Shown: positions 1-11,310 of the stretch, one piece after another
Numbering within the stretch: position 1 is the stretch's first letter
Layout of the letters: each line of letters begins with the position of its first letter
Assembly: GCF_018446385.1 (NCBI RefSeq)
Contig: NC_056001.1
Coordinates: 11,774,672-11,838,671, forward strand
Source: Zingiber officinale
Taxonomy: Eukaryota > Streptophyta > Magnoliopsida > Zingiberales > Zingiberaceae
Direction: 5' to 3'
Length of the DNA: 64,000 nucleotides
Made by a program: the position numbers and the translations under genes
Notes under the pieces: generated by a model
What the model was told of the DNA's origin: nothing
Databases searched by the model: none
Seen by the model: the letters and a program-made list of their open reading frames with translations, nothing else

Positions 1-3000
1 CTTAAAAATATCTTCATCCATAATTTTAACATACTATATTAAATGCGGCAAATTTTTTTTATTATGAATTAGGTCAAATTCGGGTTAAAAAATCACCATA
101 CTAAATATATGAGGTTAAAATTTTGGATGAGGATATTTTTAAGATCATGAGAAAATTAGGAACCCATAGAAACTTGTTTCATGAAATTCCGAGATCGTTA
201 GGTCAATATATAGGCCTTCCAAATAAATTTTCTTTTATTTTTTATTTTTTTAAATTTGGGACGAATTCCAGATTCGTCCCAAAATCTGGGACGAATCTAG
301 AAATAAGTCCCAAATTTTGGGACGAATTCCTGGATTCGTCCCAAATTTTGGGACGAATTCCTGGATTCGTCCCAAATTTTGGGACGAATCCAGGATTCGT
401 CCCAAATTTAAGAAAAATAAAAATTAAAAGAGAAATCATTCGGAAGGCCTAAATATGGACCTAACGATCTCGGAATTTCATGAAACAAGTTTCTTTGGGT
501 TTCTAATTTTCTTATGATCTTAAAAATACCCTCATCCTTAATTTTAATCTCATATATTTAGTGTGGTGATTTTTTAACCCGAATTTGACCTAATTCAGGT
601 TAAAAAACACGAAACACAATATATAATTTTAAAATTAAGGAAGAGGATATATTTATGAATAAGGGAAAATAAGAAACTTATAGACTCTTGTTTCATGAAA
701 TTCTGACATTTGTAGATCTATATTTTTAGTTTTAAACACATATTCAAACATGCGTTACACGCTAACATACTTAATTAATACCAAACTATCTATGTTTCAC
801 TAAATATGGACCTAACGATCTCGGAATTTCATGAAATAAGTTTCTATAGGTTCCTAATTTTCTTATAATCTTAAAAATATATTCATCCATAATTTTAACA
901 TATTATATTGAGTGCGGTGAATTTTTTATTACAAATTAGGTCATATTCATGTTAAAAAATCACCACACTTAATTTATTAGGTTAAAATTCAGATTTAGGA
1001 TATTTTTATGATCATGAGAAAATTAGGAATCCATAGAAACTTATTTCATGAAATTCCGAGATCATTAGGTACATATTTAGGCCTTCAGAATGTTTTTTCT
1101 ATTATTTTTTATTTTTTTTAAATCTGGGACGAATCCTGGATTCGTCCCAAAAATCTGGGACGAATCCAAAAATTCGTCCCAGATTTTGGGACGAATTTCT
1201 GGATTCGTCCCAGATTTTGGGACGAATTTCTGGATTCGTCCCAGATTTAAGAAAAATAAAATATGAAAGAAAATTTATTTGGAAGGCCTAAATATGGACC
1301 TAACGATCTCGGAATTTCATGAAACAAGTTTCTATGGATTTCTAATTTTCTCGTGATCTTAAAAATATCTTTATCCATAATTTTAACATAATATATTAAA
1401 TGCGGTGAATTTTTTATTATGAATTTGGTCAAATTCGGGTTAAAAAATCACCATACTAAATATATGAGGTTAAAATTTTGGATGAGGATATTTTTAAGAT
1501 CATGAGAAAATTAGGAACCCATAGAAACTTGTTTCATGAAATTCCGAGATCGTTAGGTCCATATATAGGCCTTCCAAATAAATTTTCTTTTATTTTTTTA
1601 AATTTGGGACGAATTCCAGATTCGTCCCAAAATCTGGGATGAATCTAGAAATTCGTCCCAAATTTTGGGACGAATCCAGGATTCGTCCCAAATTTAAGAA
1701 AAATAAAAATTAAAAGAAAAATCATTCGGAAGGCCTAAATATGGACCTAACGATCTCGGAATTTCATGAAACAAGTTTCTTTGGGTTTCTAATTTTCTTA
1801 TGATCTTAAAAATACCCTCATCCGTAATTTTAATCTCATATATTTAGTGTGGTGATTTTTTAACCCGAATTTGACCTAATTCAGGTAAAAAAACACGAAA
1901 CACAATATATAATTTTAAAATTAAGGAAGAGGATATATTTATGAATAAGGGAAAATAAGAAACTTATAGACTCTTGTTTCATGAAATTCTGACATTTGTA
2001 AATCTATATTTTTAGTTTTAAACACATATTCAAACATGCGTTACACGCTAACATACTTAATTAATACTAAACTATCTATGTTTCACTAAATATGGACCTA
2101 ACGATCTCGGAATTTCATGAAATAAGTTTCTATAGGTTCCTAATTTTCTTATAATCTTAAAAATATATTCATCCATAATTTTAACATATTATATTGAGTG
2201 CGGTGAATTTTTTATTACAAATTAGGTCATATTCATGTTAAAAAATCACCACACTTAATTTATTAGGTTAAAATTCAGATTTAGGATATTTTTATGATCA
2301 TGAGAAAATTAGGAATCCATAGAAACTTGTTTCATGAAATTCCGAGATCATTAGGTACATATTTAAACCTTCCGAATGTTTTTTATTATTATTTTTATTT
2401 TTTTAAGAATCCAGGATTCGTCCCAAATTTTAAAAAATAAAATATAAAAGAAAATTTATTTGGAAGGCCTAAATATGAACCTAACGATCTCGGAATTTCA
2501 TGAAACAAGTTTCTATGGATTTCTAATTTTCTCGTGATCTTAAAAATATCTTTATCCATAATTTTAACATAATATATTAAATGCGGTGAATTTTTTATTA
2601 TGAATTTGGTCAAATTCGGGTTAAAAAATCACCATACTAAATATATGAGGTTAAAATTTTGGATGAGGATATTTTTAAGATCATGAGAAAATTAGGAACC
2701 CATAGAAACTTGTTTCATGAAATTCCGAGATCGTTAGGTCCATATATAGGCCTTCCAAATAAATTTTCTTTTATTTTTTATTTTTTTAAATTTGGGACGA
2801 ATTCCAGATTCGTCCCAAAATCTGGGACGAATCTAGAAATTCGTCCCAAATTTTGGGATGAATTCCTGGATTCGTCCCAAATTTTGGGACGAATCCAGGA
2901 TTCGTCCCAAATTTAAGAAAAATAAAAATTAAAAGAAAAATCATTCGGAAGGCCTATATATGGACCTAACGATCTCGAAATTTCATGAAACAAGTTTCTT

Positions 3001-3600
3001 TGGGTTCCTAATTTTCTCATGATCTTAAAAATACCCTCATCTGTACTTTTAATCTCATATATTTAGCGTGGTGATTTTTTAACTCGAATTTGACCTAATT
3101 CAGGTAAAAAAACACGAAACACAATATATTATTTTAAAATTAAGGAAGAGGATATATTTATGAATAAGGGAAAATAAGAAACTTATAGACTCTTGTTTCA
3201 TGAAATTCTGACATTTGTAGATCTATATTTTTAGTTTTAAACACATATTCAAGCATGTGTTAAACGCTAACATACTTAATTAATACTAAACTATCTATGT
3301 TTCACTAAATATGGACCTAACGATCTCGGAATTTCATGAAATAAGTTTCTATAGGTTCCTAATTTTCTTATAATCTTAAAAATATCTTCATCCATAATTT
3401 TAACATATTATATTGAGTGCGGTGAATTTTTTATTACAAATTAGGTCATATTCATGTTAAAAAATCACCACACTTAATTTATTAGATTAAATTTCAAATT
3501 TAGGATATTTTATGATCATGAGAAAATTAGGAATCCATAGAAACTTGTTTCATGAAATTCCGAGATCATTAGATCCATATTTATGCCTTCCGAATGATTT
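1..3600. repeat. Tandem array of inverted ~100-150-bp modules (foldback block)
   Basis: One module of about 100-150 bp, with the core GAAATTCCGAGATC, recurs in both orientations. Forward copies start near 111, 984, 1466, 2268, 2647 and 3481. Reverse copies lie near 1, 447, 802, 1285, 1732, 2086, 2464, 2948 and 3306. Pairs of opposite copies flank AT-rich centres that hold GGGACGAATTC-type dyads, so each pair could fold into a long hairpin; for example about 68-245 pairs with about 440-596. Higher-order units recur at about 1.2-1.35 kb (anchors at 111, 1466 and 2647; and at 631, 1917 and 3136). Short ORFs here (such as 123-452 and 3594-3995) are translations of the repeats and are not annotated. 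Confidence 0.85.
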
Positions 3601-3617
3601 TTCTATTATTTTTTAAT

Positions 3618-3950
3618 TTTTTTAAATCTGGGACGAATTCTGGATTCGTCCCAAAATCTGGGACGAATTTAGGATTCGTCCCAAAATCTGGGACGAATCC
3701 AAGATTCGTCCCAGAATCTGGGACGAATTCTAGATTTGTTCCACAATTTGGGACGAATCCTGGATTTGTCCCAGAATCTGGGACGAATTTTGCAACGAAA
3801 ATAATGTTCGTTGGGAATTTGCGACGAAAATATTTTGTTGCAGATTTCGTTTCTAATTTGGATCAAATTTTGTGTTTGTCGCCAAAATTGTTGCGATTTT
3901 GGGACGAAAATTTTTCGTCCCAAATTTTCGTCCCTAAATTATTGTTTTTT
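3618..3950. repeat. CACTA subterminal dyad cluster
   Basis: Between 3630 and 3795 the motif GGGACGAAT alternates with its complement ATTCGTCCC about every 15-25 bp. This is followed by variants such as GCGACGAAAAT and a final GGGACGAAAATTTTTCGTCC palindrome near 3901-3920. Subterminal repeats of this kind in plant CACTA elements are known to be transposase-binding sites; that role is inferred here by analogy. Confidence 0.6.
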
Positions 3951-4662
3951 TGTAGTGAAACTTACTCATGCTGCAGGGCAGATCGGCTGTGGTAGAGGAC
4001 AAGCCGAATATGTGCATTACTCCCGGGAGGAGTAGCTTGTCAATATGATAACGCTGGCCAACTAGCCGTTCGGCTGCATGAAGGTAGGCCGCGTCACCTC
4101 TAAATTTGTCGAGCTCCGGTTGCGATGGCATCGCCGTCTGCCACTTGGTGCGAAAGGTTGGCCGCTTGGAAAAACGTATATAGAAAAAATGCTCCTTCCA
4201 ATGTTTGTTGGAGCTCGGCATATTATCAAAAAGGACGAAGCCTATCCTAGACTGGAAAACAAAGGTGCCCCACTCGGCTTGCTTGGGATAAAAAAAGTAG
4301 TGGAAAATTTTTGGTTCTAAGGGGATGCCGTTCAGTTTGAATAAAACTATCACTCCGCTCAGCAGCCTAATAGAGTTGGGAACTACCTGGCCGAGCGGAA
4401 TGCGAAAATAATTGCAAACTTCTAAGAAAAACTTGGGGGGTGGAAAACGCAGTCCGGCCAGAAATTGGTCTCGGAAGAAAACAATAGTGCTGGGCGGCGG
4501 ATCGTGAGGCCAATCGGCCGGTGTGGCTAACACTATTTGGTGGTCGATCGGCAGGTCATAGGCTCGAGTGAGGCGCAAGGCGTCCTCCTCGTCGAACCGG
4601 CTTTCCATGTTCGAATACCAAAGACCCGGAGCACTGCCGGTCGGCTGCGAGGTGCTAGTCAT
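3934..4662 (-). pseudogene. Transposase_28-type (putative gypsy-type transposon) protein, truncated by the CACTA insertion
   Basis: The minus-strand frame gives a protein of the plant 'putative gypsy type transposon' family (Pfam Transposase_28). The hallmark stretch is seen in order: IPLGQVVPNSIRLLSGVIVL, GIPLEPKIFHYFFYPKQAEW, then FQSRIGFVLFDNMPSSNKHW. I place the start at the ATG at 4662 (MTSTSQ) rather than upstream at 4707, because it follows a TATA box and a pyrimidine-rich leader in the same orientation. The reading frame runs into the CACTA terminus at 3957, whose CAC TAC AAA AAA bases add about seven foreign residues and a stop, so the C-terminal part is lost. Function in the element is not established. 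A second decayed relative lies at 63440-63817 on the same strand. Confidence 0.75.
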
Positions 4663-4915
4663 GGTCGACAGACAAGGATACGGGACCAAAAGGGAAGGTT
4701 CAAGCAAGGAATGGAGGAAAACCGACCGAAGAAAACGATTAACAGAAAGAAGAAAACGTTGGGAACGAGAAGGAGGGTCTTACGAGCAAGAAAGATGATC
4801 GACGGGGGCCTGGGGGTTGCCGAAGAACTGAGGACCGAGGTCGCCGGAGAAAAAAACGAGCAGAGGAGCGCCGGAGGAAGATGAAGCAACGAGGCGGCGG
4901 AAACGGAGTCGCGGG

Positions 4916-4924
4916 CTTTATATC
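4916..4924 (-). promoter_or_regulatory. Candidate TATA box for the Transposase_28-type gene
   Basis: The minus strand reads GATATAAAG here, about 255 bp upstream of the ATG at 4662. A C/T-rich leader without long ORFs follows it, in a context like an element promoter or LTR. Motif-based only. Confidence 0.4.
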
Positions 4925-5159
4925 GCCGCCCGGGAGCAACCTCCACCGTCTGATCCAGGTCGTCGATAACGAGGTCATCATCCAGCCGTCCATTTCAAAC
5001 GGCGGCTGTCCCATCGAAAGCGACGCCACCGCCATACTCTGACAAACGCATGATCGCCACGTGTCAGCTGGATACTGGCCGCATTTAATGAGCTCCCCTT
5101 ACCGTGCGCAGTGCACTTGATGAATAGTAGGGGAGAGCATAGGACATGGAGTCCAAGAG

Positions 5160-6110
5160 ACCACAAGGCACGGACCGGATATCGCCGAACGGGCGAGCAT
5201 CATTAGACCTGGCCGAGCGGCCCAATGCAATTATCGTTGTTCTGCCAGATCGGCAGTCCAGTCAGTCGGACTTCACCTCCTTCGACTAGACTCGAGGGGA
5301 AGGCAAGTGATCCGGTGGCAAGAGCCCGGGACCCCCTAACGAGGGGTCAACGCCACGTGGAGGTCAAATGGCCAAGTAGCCCGCCGGAGAAGGGTGAGCC
5401 GACCGGACTTTGAAGAAATGGATAGGGCCGATCGACCGACCAATGGACATTCGGTAGTAAAAGGCGCCCTGACCGGGTTGGGGTTCCGACGCTCAATGAA
5501 ACAATGTCTCAGAGCCGAGAGGAAGTCACTCGCCTGGAAGTCTCCCCGGCATCTCAGCACAAGCGACAGGCGAGATGTGAGGGGCGTGCCGTCCGGCCGG
5601 CGCAAGGGATGAAGGCCGTCCGGACGATGTTCTCCATCCGGCCGTCCGGACGTACGTCCCGGCCGGCGGTAAAGGAGAACAGGAACATCTCCTGATAGCC
5701 GTCAAGTCACATGACTAAGCCATACTCCTAGTCTGACAACGGGGTGTCTTGTTGTCCCATCGAAGGCGCGATGAGACTGTTGCAGTATGGCGTCAGGTAA
5801 GTTTTCTGACAGGCACACACCGAGGCATGGGCTGCGGATACGCACGTGCCTCGAAAGGCGTGTAGGAGCTTTTTCATCTCCCTATATAAAGAACCTTAGA
5901 CTTCGCCGGAGGTACGCATTCTACAAGCTTGGGAGCTCCTTTTTCCGCTACTTACCTGACTTGAGCGTCGGAGGGTCGCCGCCGGGAACCCCTTCCCGGC
6001 CCGACTTCTGTGCAGGATCGCCGGAGCTTCGGAGGCCTGTGCCATCGACTAGGAGAGCGTCACGTGCCCAGCGTCCCTTGGTTCAGCGATTCGGACAGGA
6101 TCAATGAGGA
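5160..6110 (+). mobile_element. Ty3/gypsy-type LTR fragment
   Basis: This is GC-rich, non-coding DNA with LTR organisation. A long U3-like stretch is rich in CCGGCCG/CGGACG motifs, then comes a TATA box at 5883-5890 (TATATAAA), then a short GC-rich leader about 110-200 bp further on. No internal gypsy genes follow, so it is a solo or truncated LTR. Edges are approximate because no target duplication could be matched. ORFs on both strands here (60-110 codons) lack any family resemblance. Confidence 0.45.
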
Positions 6111-7260
6111 AGGACACTTTCGTCTTTTGGGCGTACTTAGGGCTTGAGTGCTTATATGGAGCACTGCTCACACGAGTAGAACGGGGTGTGGGGGTTTCGC
6201 CGCCACAGTAGAGAGGAAGGAGGTGGAGCGTTCCTCTCTCGCCGCCACTTTCGCGAGGCCGCCGACCAAGCATCTTTCCTATTCCTTCTCCTCTTCTTGA
6301 GGTCATGTCTATCGTCGGTCCCTCTTCGCGCCGACGACGTTGACGCCCTCCCTCTCTTCCCGCGGACAGCATTGCCTCCAACCCTCTCGCCGATCGTTGC
6401 CGCCAAAGGACCAGACCGCCGCTTCTACTTCTCCTCCTCTCACCGCAACCACCACGAGCAGAGAGGAGGAAGCTCTCCTTTTCCTCGCGCAGCCACAGGG
6501 GTCGACTCGCTGCTCACAGGGTCCAACAGTTGCCGCCGCTGCCTACAGGGGTTGTCGCCGCCCCTTCTAGCACTGTCATCGCCGGCTACAGCGGCTGTTG
6601 CCGCCTCTTCCGACTCCAGCATCCGATGCCACCTCCAGCCGCTGACGACACCTTCAGCGACTACTACAGTCGTACCGAGTGGGCGGCATCGTCGCTCACT
6701 GAGCAGTCGCCGTCCGAGAGCTCAAGTATCGTACTATGTCTATATTCCGGCCTGCGAGCCGAGAGTGTGTTCGGCCTTCGTGCCGCTGTTGCATGCCGGC
6801 CCGCGAGCCGAGTCTGTAGTCGGACATTGCATCGTCCTACGGATCCATATCACGTCCGGCTTCGAGTCACCGGAGCTAGCTACTCGCCTAGTGGACATTC
6901 AGCTACTATTCAGGGTCGCGACAACTCGGTCAGTATCCCGACCAGCTCACTCATCCGTCCGAGGGCGCCCCCGGGGCTAAGGTATGTCACCGTATTCATT
7001 TTGTACTTATTTTATTGTCCTATTATTATGTGGATGCTTATATGTTCGCGGGACCCACCTTAAGCATCGAGGTACCAGGGATCGGGACAACTCGATCACT
7101 GGTTGCAGGTGTTGTTGACCAGAAGACATCGGATGACTTGGTCAACATAAAGGACAGATCACCATCCGGGTCATGGAGAGGCGGTCAACATTCCGGACAT
7201 GACATTCCGACAGGTTCATCTTCTCAGCTTCCCGACATGATCAAATACAAAACAAGACTT
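6110..7260. other. GC-rich repeat-derived region, no gene recognised
   Basis: Overlapping open frames on both strands (the largest is 264 codons, 6186-6980) are Ser/Pro/Arg-rich and typical of translated GC-rich non-coding DNA. Short imperfect repeats around GCGAGCCGAG occur near 6745-6815, and from 6955 the sequence turns abruptly AT-rich. The composition matches retrotransposon leader or LTR DNA. I see no conserved domain. Confidence 0.35.
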
Positions 7261-7439
7261 GTGTGGATTCTACCGAAATGATCGTCCAATAGTTTGTAAA
7301 CCTAATGGATATTAAATAAAATTGATCGATAAATAAATTGTTCCACTTGAAGACTTGAACCTTTGTCTCAGACTTGGAGTAGGCAAATAACTTGATATCT
7401 ACGAAATATGAACACAACCAAAGCTGGGGCGACAACATA

Positions 7440-7988
7440 TTTAGATATATTAACTAACATTATGAAAGAAGTGTGTGCCTGTGAACCTCCTCCTGACGCT
7501 TAGCAAGAATATCAATCAATAGCTCCATAATTTTTTTGTACATGGGCATGTAATGATAATTGATCATAGTTCTTGAAAGTCTAATCTTACTATATGTGTA
7601 TCTGGGGGTTTCATAGATGCCAACATTGTTTTAATCAGGTAAGATACGCTCGGTTTGATCTTCTTCGGGATCTGAAGTTGGCAACAAAACTATGTGCATG
7701 ATTTTACGAGGGTAAAGCTAGAGGGTCTCCGTAGTGACAATTGTGCTTTGCTGCTTCTCTGCTTGTAACAAGTACTGCATTTTCCTCGTCTATTATTTCT
7801 TTAACAAGTACTGATTCTCCGTAGCAATCACTTGGATGATCCACATTCTGATAATCAACAATAGTTGTCCCTAAATTTGTTTCGAATGGGGAATACATGT
7901 CCAAGATGACAACGAATATTGGCTCCTTACAACTACCTGAGCAACATATTGAGCGTGTTTTACCACAACTTGTGTAATGGAAAAGCAC
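7440..7988 (-). pseudogene. Unrecognised gene fragment (possible degenerate exons)
   Basis: On the minus strand, 7988-7704 encodes 94 residues of normal composition, including SPFETNLGTTIVDYQN and KEIIDEENAVLVTS. About 7610-7445 can be read as YETPRYTYSKIRL through ELLIDILAKRQEEVHRH. Both look more like protein than random AT-rich frames and could be two exons of one gene, but no full gene model, start or conserved family can be supported. I do not recognise the protein. Repeat-derived DNA on both sides suggests a relic. Confidence 0.25.
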
Positions 7989-8142
7989 AAAATGCTAACA
8001 TCAGCAAACAATTTAAGTGCTTGTATAATAAAAAAAAAGCAAAGGACACATCTATTCACACCTCAATAAAAAAAAATTTACCCATTAATGCATGAAGAAA
8101 GATCTAAGCAACATTTGCAGAGATATATAAGTCGAATGAATT

Positions 8143-8643
8143 GTACTCCTTGTAATCGCTCGTGAGTTATTCGAAGCTCGATTTGATAAAAGCTCGTTTG
8201 AGCTCGTTTAATGAGACTCGTTAAGATAAACAAACCAATCTCAAGCTTCACAATATTCGGCTCGTTAACTCGTGAACATATTCGTTAAGTTCATAAATCA
8301 ACTTTTAAATTAAAAAAATAATAGTTTTGATATTGAATTTATAGATTTTACATTCTACTTATGAAAAATATAGACAAATATATTAAATTTATTTATTAGA
8401 ATAAAATTATAAATTTTAACAAGAATATTATAATTTTTTAAAAATATATAATTTAGTTTTTAATGAATATTTAAATTTATAATTTATAATTTATATTTAT
8501 TAAGCTCGTTTAGGTTCGATAAAAGCTCGAATAAGCTCGTGAGCCATGAATATATTCGTTAAATAAAGCTCGAGCTCGGCTCGATTATAAACGAGTCAAA
8601 CTCAAACATCCAAGAGTTCGGTTCGGCTCGATTACACCCCTAC
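8143..8643. mobile_element. Small foldback/MITE-like element (hAT-like termini)
   Basis: The ends are inverted copies of each other: the left shows TGTAATCGCTCG and the right ends GGCTCGATTACACCCC. Sub-terminal GAGCTCG/CGAGCTC motifs repeat in both arms (AAGCTCG, GCTCGTTTAGG, CTCGAGCTCGGCTCG) around an AT-rich core. The end GGGGTGTAATCGAGCC is common in plant non-autonomous DNA transposons. No target duplication could be matched with certainty, so the superfamily is tentative. Confidence 0.45.
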
Positions 8644-9400
8644 TTGTCTAGAAAAGGTACGAGTTGACACAGCATTGACTGCAGGATCACAAACTAGTTA
8701 TTTATCCAGATATCCTAGGTACATGACTATATAGCTACAGAACATGTTGCAATATCTTCATTATAGCAATATTACATCTGTTTTGTTGTCTATTGGATGA
8801 GCACTCTGTTAAACGTTTGAACACCTTCCATACTAACAACCTTGTCTTACCATCATAATGTGTGACAAAAAATTGTAGTGTATACATCTATATCATCAGT
8901 TCAGCATATAAGGTCACTGAAAGACATTCACATTCACATAGCAACAATCATCAAAAGAGGATTCCCAGTCACAAGTCTATTCCTTTCCCCTTTGAATAAT
9001 AAGATTAAGGACTTTGTTCTTATTAACTTTTATAACTATTTGCATGTTATGAAAAGTGATAAAATTAAAGCATAATGTTCATGTCAAATGTGACCTGAGT
9101 TTTACTGGGATCAAGCTAAAGTAGTCCACCGGCACCTGCAACCCTGGCTTTTGCACTAGATATAGATGGCAGACCAGAGCCCAAAGCAATTTGCAGAGCG
9201 ATAAAGAACATTTAAGAATCGAGTATGTTGCATGCTTTGACGCACATTCTCTCATTCTCTTTGAGTATGTTCTATACTATTACACACTTATTTATATTTT
9301 CAGCATAATTATTCTCTTTGTCGGAGATCTGCTCTTTGTTTGTTTTGCTATTGACATGATGCATTTTCAGAGTGAAATGGAGTTAAGATGTGCTTCAAAG
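8644..9400. other. No gene or element recognised
   Basis: AT-rich, low-information DNA with scattered frames under 80 codons. None resembles a known family. Confidence 0.4.
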
Positions 9401-10221
9401 CGATCCTAGAAGAACAACGCTCGACCGTGTGGTTTCACACGGTGATGTCCCCTGACCCGAGAGCAAGCATACCCTAGCCGTGTCTCCTGGCACGGTCATG
9501 CTCCTTTACCATAAGCTAATCCTGGGCAGGCAGTGTGGAATCCCACGGCCCTATCCCCCATCCAGAGCACAATCAAGGGCAGGTCGTGTGGTTACGACCG
9601 TGCCATTTTCTAGAGCTGAATCAAGGTTAGGCCGTGCCAAATGGCATAGTCCCAGGTTTATAAAGGCGAAACAAGGTCAGACCGTGCCATTTTCCAGAGC
9701 AACTTCACACCCTGGCCAAAAGGCACGACCGTGACACGGGTCGTATCCTTCTTTATTAAAAGGGAATTCTTACCCTTTTCAAGGGGAGGAAGGTCTTACC
9801 TTCAGGAGGACCGATCTTGGTCTAGATTTGATCATTCTTTGCACTCCAATTGAAGATCCGAAGTTGTCTCCGCCCTCTCCTTCGTCTCCGGAAGCATAGG
9901 ATTGGATCCGAAGATCTCTCGTCGTCTTGGCTAAGCTTTTCTCCCTCTTCTTCGTAAATTGATTTTTTAAGCTTACAATTTCTATATCTTTGGATTCATC
10001 TCCTCTGGTTATGCAGTAGATTCGTTTGTTCTAGGATTAAGGTTGTAGTTGATGTGTAATTGATATATACTCTTTGAATTTGTCAATTTCCTATCCGTAT
10101 GGCATGTTTATATTTTGTATCTATTTGATTGGATGTGTGTGTGAAGAATTTGTGCTTAAATCTCATGTTTGATCAAATGATTGTATTGATTTGTTCACCC
10201 TGTAAAGGGGATACCCTACAT

Positions 10222-10255
10222 CGTATGACCGAGGACCCTAGTGACAAGGGTATTT
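10222..10255 (+). repeat. 34-bp direct repeat, left copy
   Basis: This copy contains CCCTAGTGACAAGGGTAT and recurs at 11277-11310 with a few mismatches. The pair brackets a 1-kb insert that includes plastid-derived DNA. It may be a duplication made during insertion or repair, or an older internal repeat of the LTR. Confidence 0.55.
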
Positions 10256-10684
10256 GCATTTTCTTACTGGCATAACAAATCAATTTAAATATAACAATAT
10301 ATATGATATGTGTATATGCAAACCCACACCCCAAAAATAAAAATTGTTGCACATACACCAAGATCAGTCTTTTTTTTTGTACATATACCATATCCTTATA
10401 GGGAATCATCGTGTTTTTTTTGTTTTCTATAATACAATAAAAAATAGAAATTATGATATAATGTGATCTAACTTCTATTGCCACAAGCAAAATTGCTATA
10501 AAAAAAAGATGAGATGAGCTATATGGATAGGTGGATACAATTGACGTTAACGAATTAATAATATAATTCCATGGTGAATTTTCAAAGTGGATTTTTTGTC
10601 ATGTCCAAATTCTTGGTAATTACATGAAGCTTATTTATCCAAACTATTTTTGTAGAATTTTCTTTCGAAGTAATTAAATGATTC

Positions 10685-11110
10685 ATAGTTGAAGGAATAT
10701 CCATATGATCTGATTGATTGCGTAAGCCAGCGGTAGCAATGGAACTAGGGAAAGTATACAGAAAAGATCGTTTCTTTTATAATATTTAGTTTTAGTTAGT
10801 GATCTTGGTTCGATGAGTCCTTTCTTTTGTGATGAACTATTGGCATCAATCCTACATTTTGTCTCTATGGATTGAGGAGAAAGGGGGTTCAACGGGAAGA
10901 GGGTTGTACCATGAGAGAAGCAAAGAGGTCAACCTGCTTCAAATATACAACATGGAGGCAATACAATGGAGTTGGATTCTCGTGTCGATCCAAATGAATC
11001 AGTCTTTCCACAAATGTAAATCTGTGTCTGCTAGGCAAGAGGATAGTAAGTTACAAATTCTATCACGATAGGACATGTATTTCTATTACTATAAAATTAA
11101 TATTTCTATA
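10685..11110 (+). other. Nuclear plastid DNA insertion (NUPT), rps12-trnV-GAC spacer
   Basis: From about 10700 the sequence matches, as I remember it, the plastid inverted-repeat spacer between the 3' end of rps12 and trnV-GAC. Examples are CCATATGATCTGATTGATTG, GGGAAAGTATACAGAAAAGA, CTACATTTTGTCTCT, GTACCATGAGAGAAGCAA, and the stretch through TCTATCACGATAGGACATGT near 11060-11080. It has many C-to-T/G-to-A and other differences, so it is not recent. No tRNA or rps12 exon is included. The outer limits are approximate. An alignment to a plastid genome would settle it. Confidence 0.7.
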
Positions 11111-11276
11111 ACTACGAAATTAATAAATGGCAAGGTGTCCTAACCATCTATATTCCTATAATCTGACATCTAGAGTATTACCTTGAAATGGAGGATAATT
11201 CTCCACAATGAATCATTGAATTAGGTTTAATTGGTTATTTCTAATCCTATGTTAGTGCCCTGCGTAATTTAGTGAG

Positions 11277-11310
11277 CGTATGATCGGAGAGCCCTAGTGA
11301 CAAGGGTATC
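11277..11310 (+). repeat. 34-bp direct repeat, right copy
   Basis: Second copy of the repeat at 10222-10255. The LTR sequence resumes here and continues toward 11681. Confidence 0.55.

Larger units (their letters stand above)
1..3957 (-). mobile_element. CACTA (En/Spm-like) transposon, terminal portion
   Basis: The right border reads TTTTTTTGTAGTG at 3945-3957. On the minus strand this is CACTACAAAAAAA, the classic CACTA terminus of plant En/Spm elements. Inside the border are many short dyads built on GGGACGAA/TTCGTCCC, which fits the subterminal repeats that CACTA transposases bind. The next bases (3958-3960, AAA) would be one copy of the 3-bp target duplication; the other end lies outside the window, so this cannot be confirmed. 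No transposase gene is seen in the 4 kb present. The element interrupts a Transposase_28-type ORF, so it is younger than that ORF. The CACTA assignment rests on the terminus plus the subterminal structure. Confidence 0.7.

Noticed and set aside
3594-3995. 133-codon plus-strand ORF
   Set aside because: Periodic KSGTNSGFVP translation of the GGGACGAAT dyads in the CACTA end.
4537-4884. Plus-strand ORFs opposite the Transposase_28-type gene
   Set aside because: Lys/Arg-rich shadows of the minus-strand leader and coding region.
6186-6980. 264-codon plus-strand ORF in GC-rich DNA
   Set aside because: Composition is Arg/Ser/Pro-rich with competing frames on both strands; no domain. It fits retrotransposon leader DNA.
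9420-9740. Possible CRISPR-like regularly spaced repeats (ACCGTG motif)
   Set aside because: Plant nuclear LTR with degenerate repeats of uneven spacing; no conserved repeat/spacer structure.
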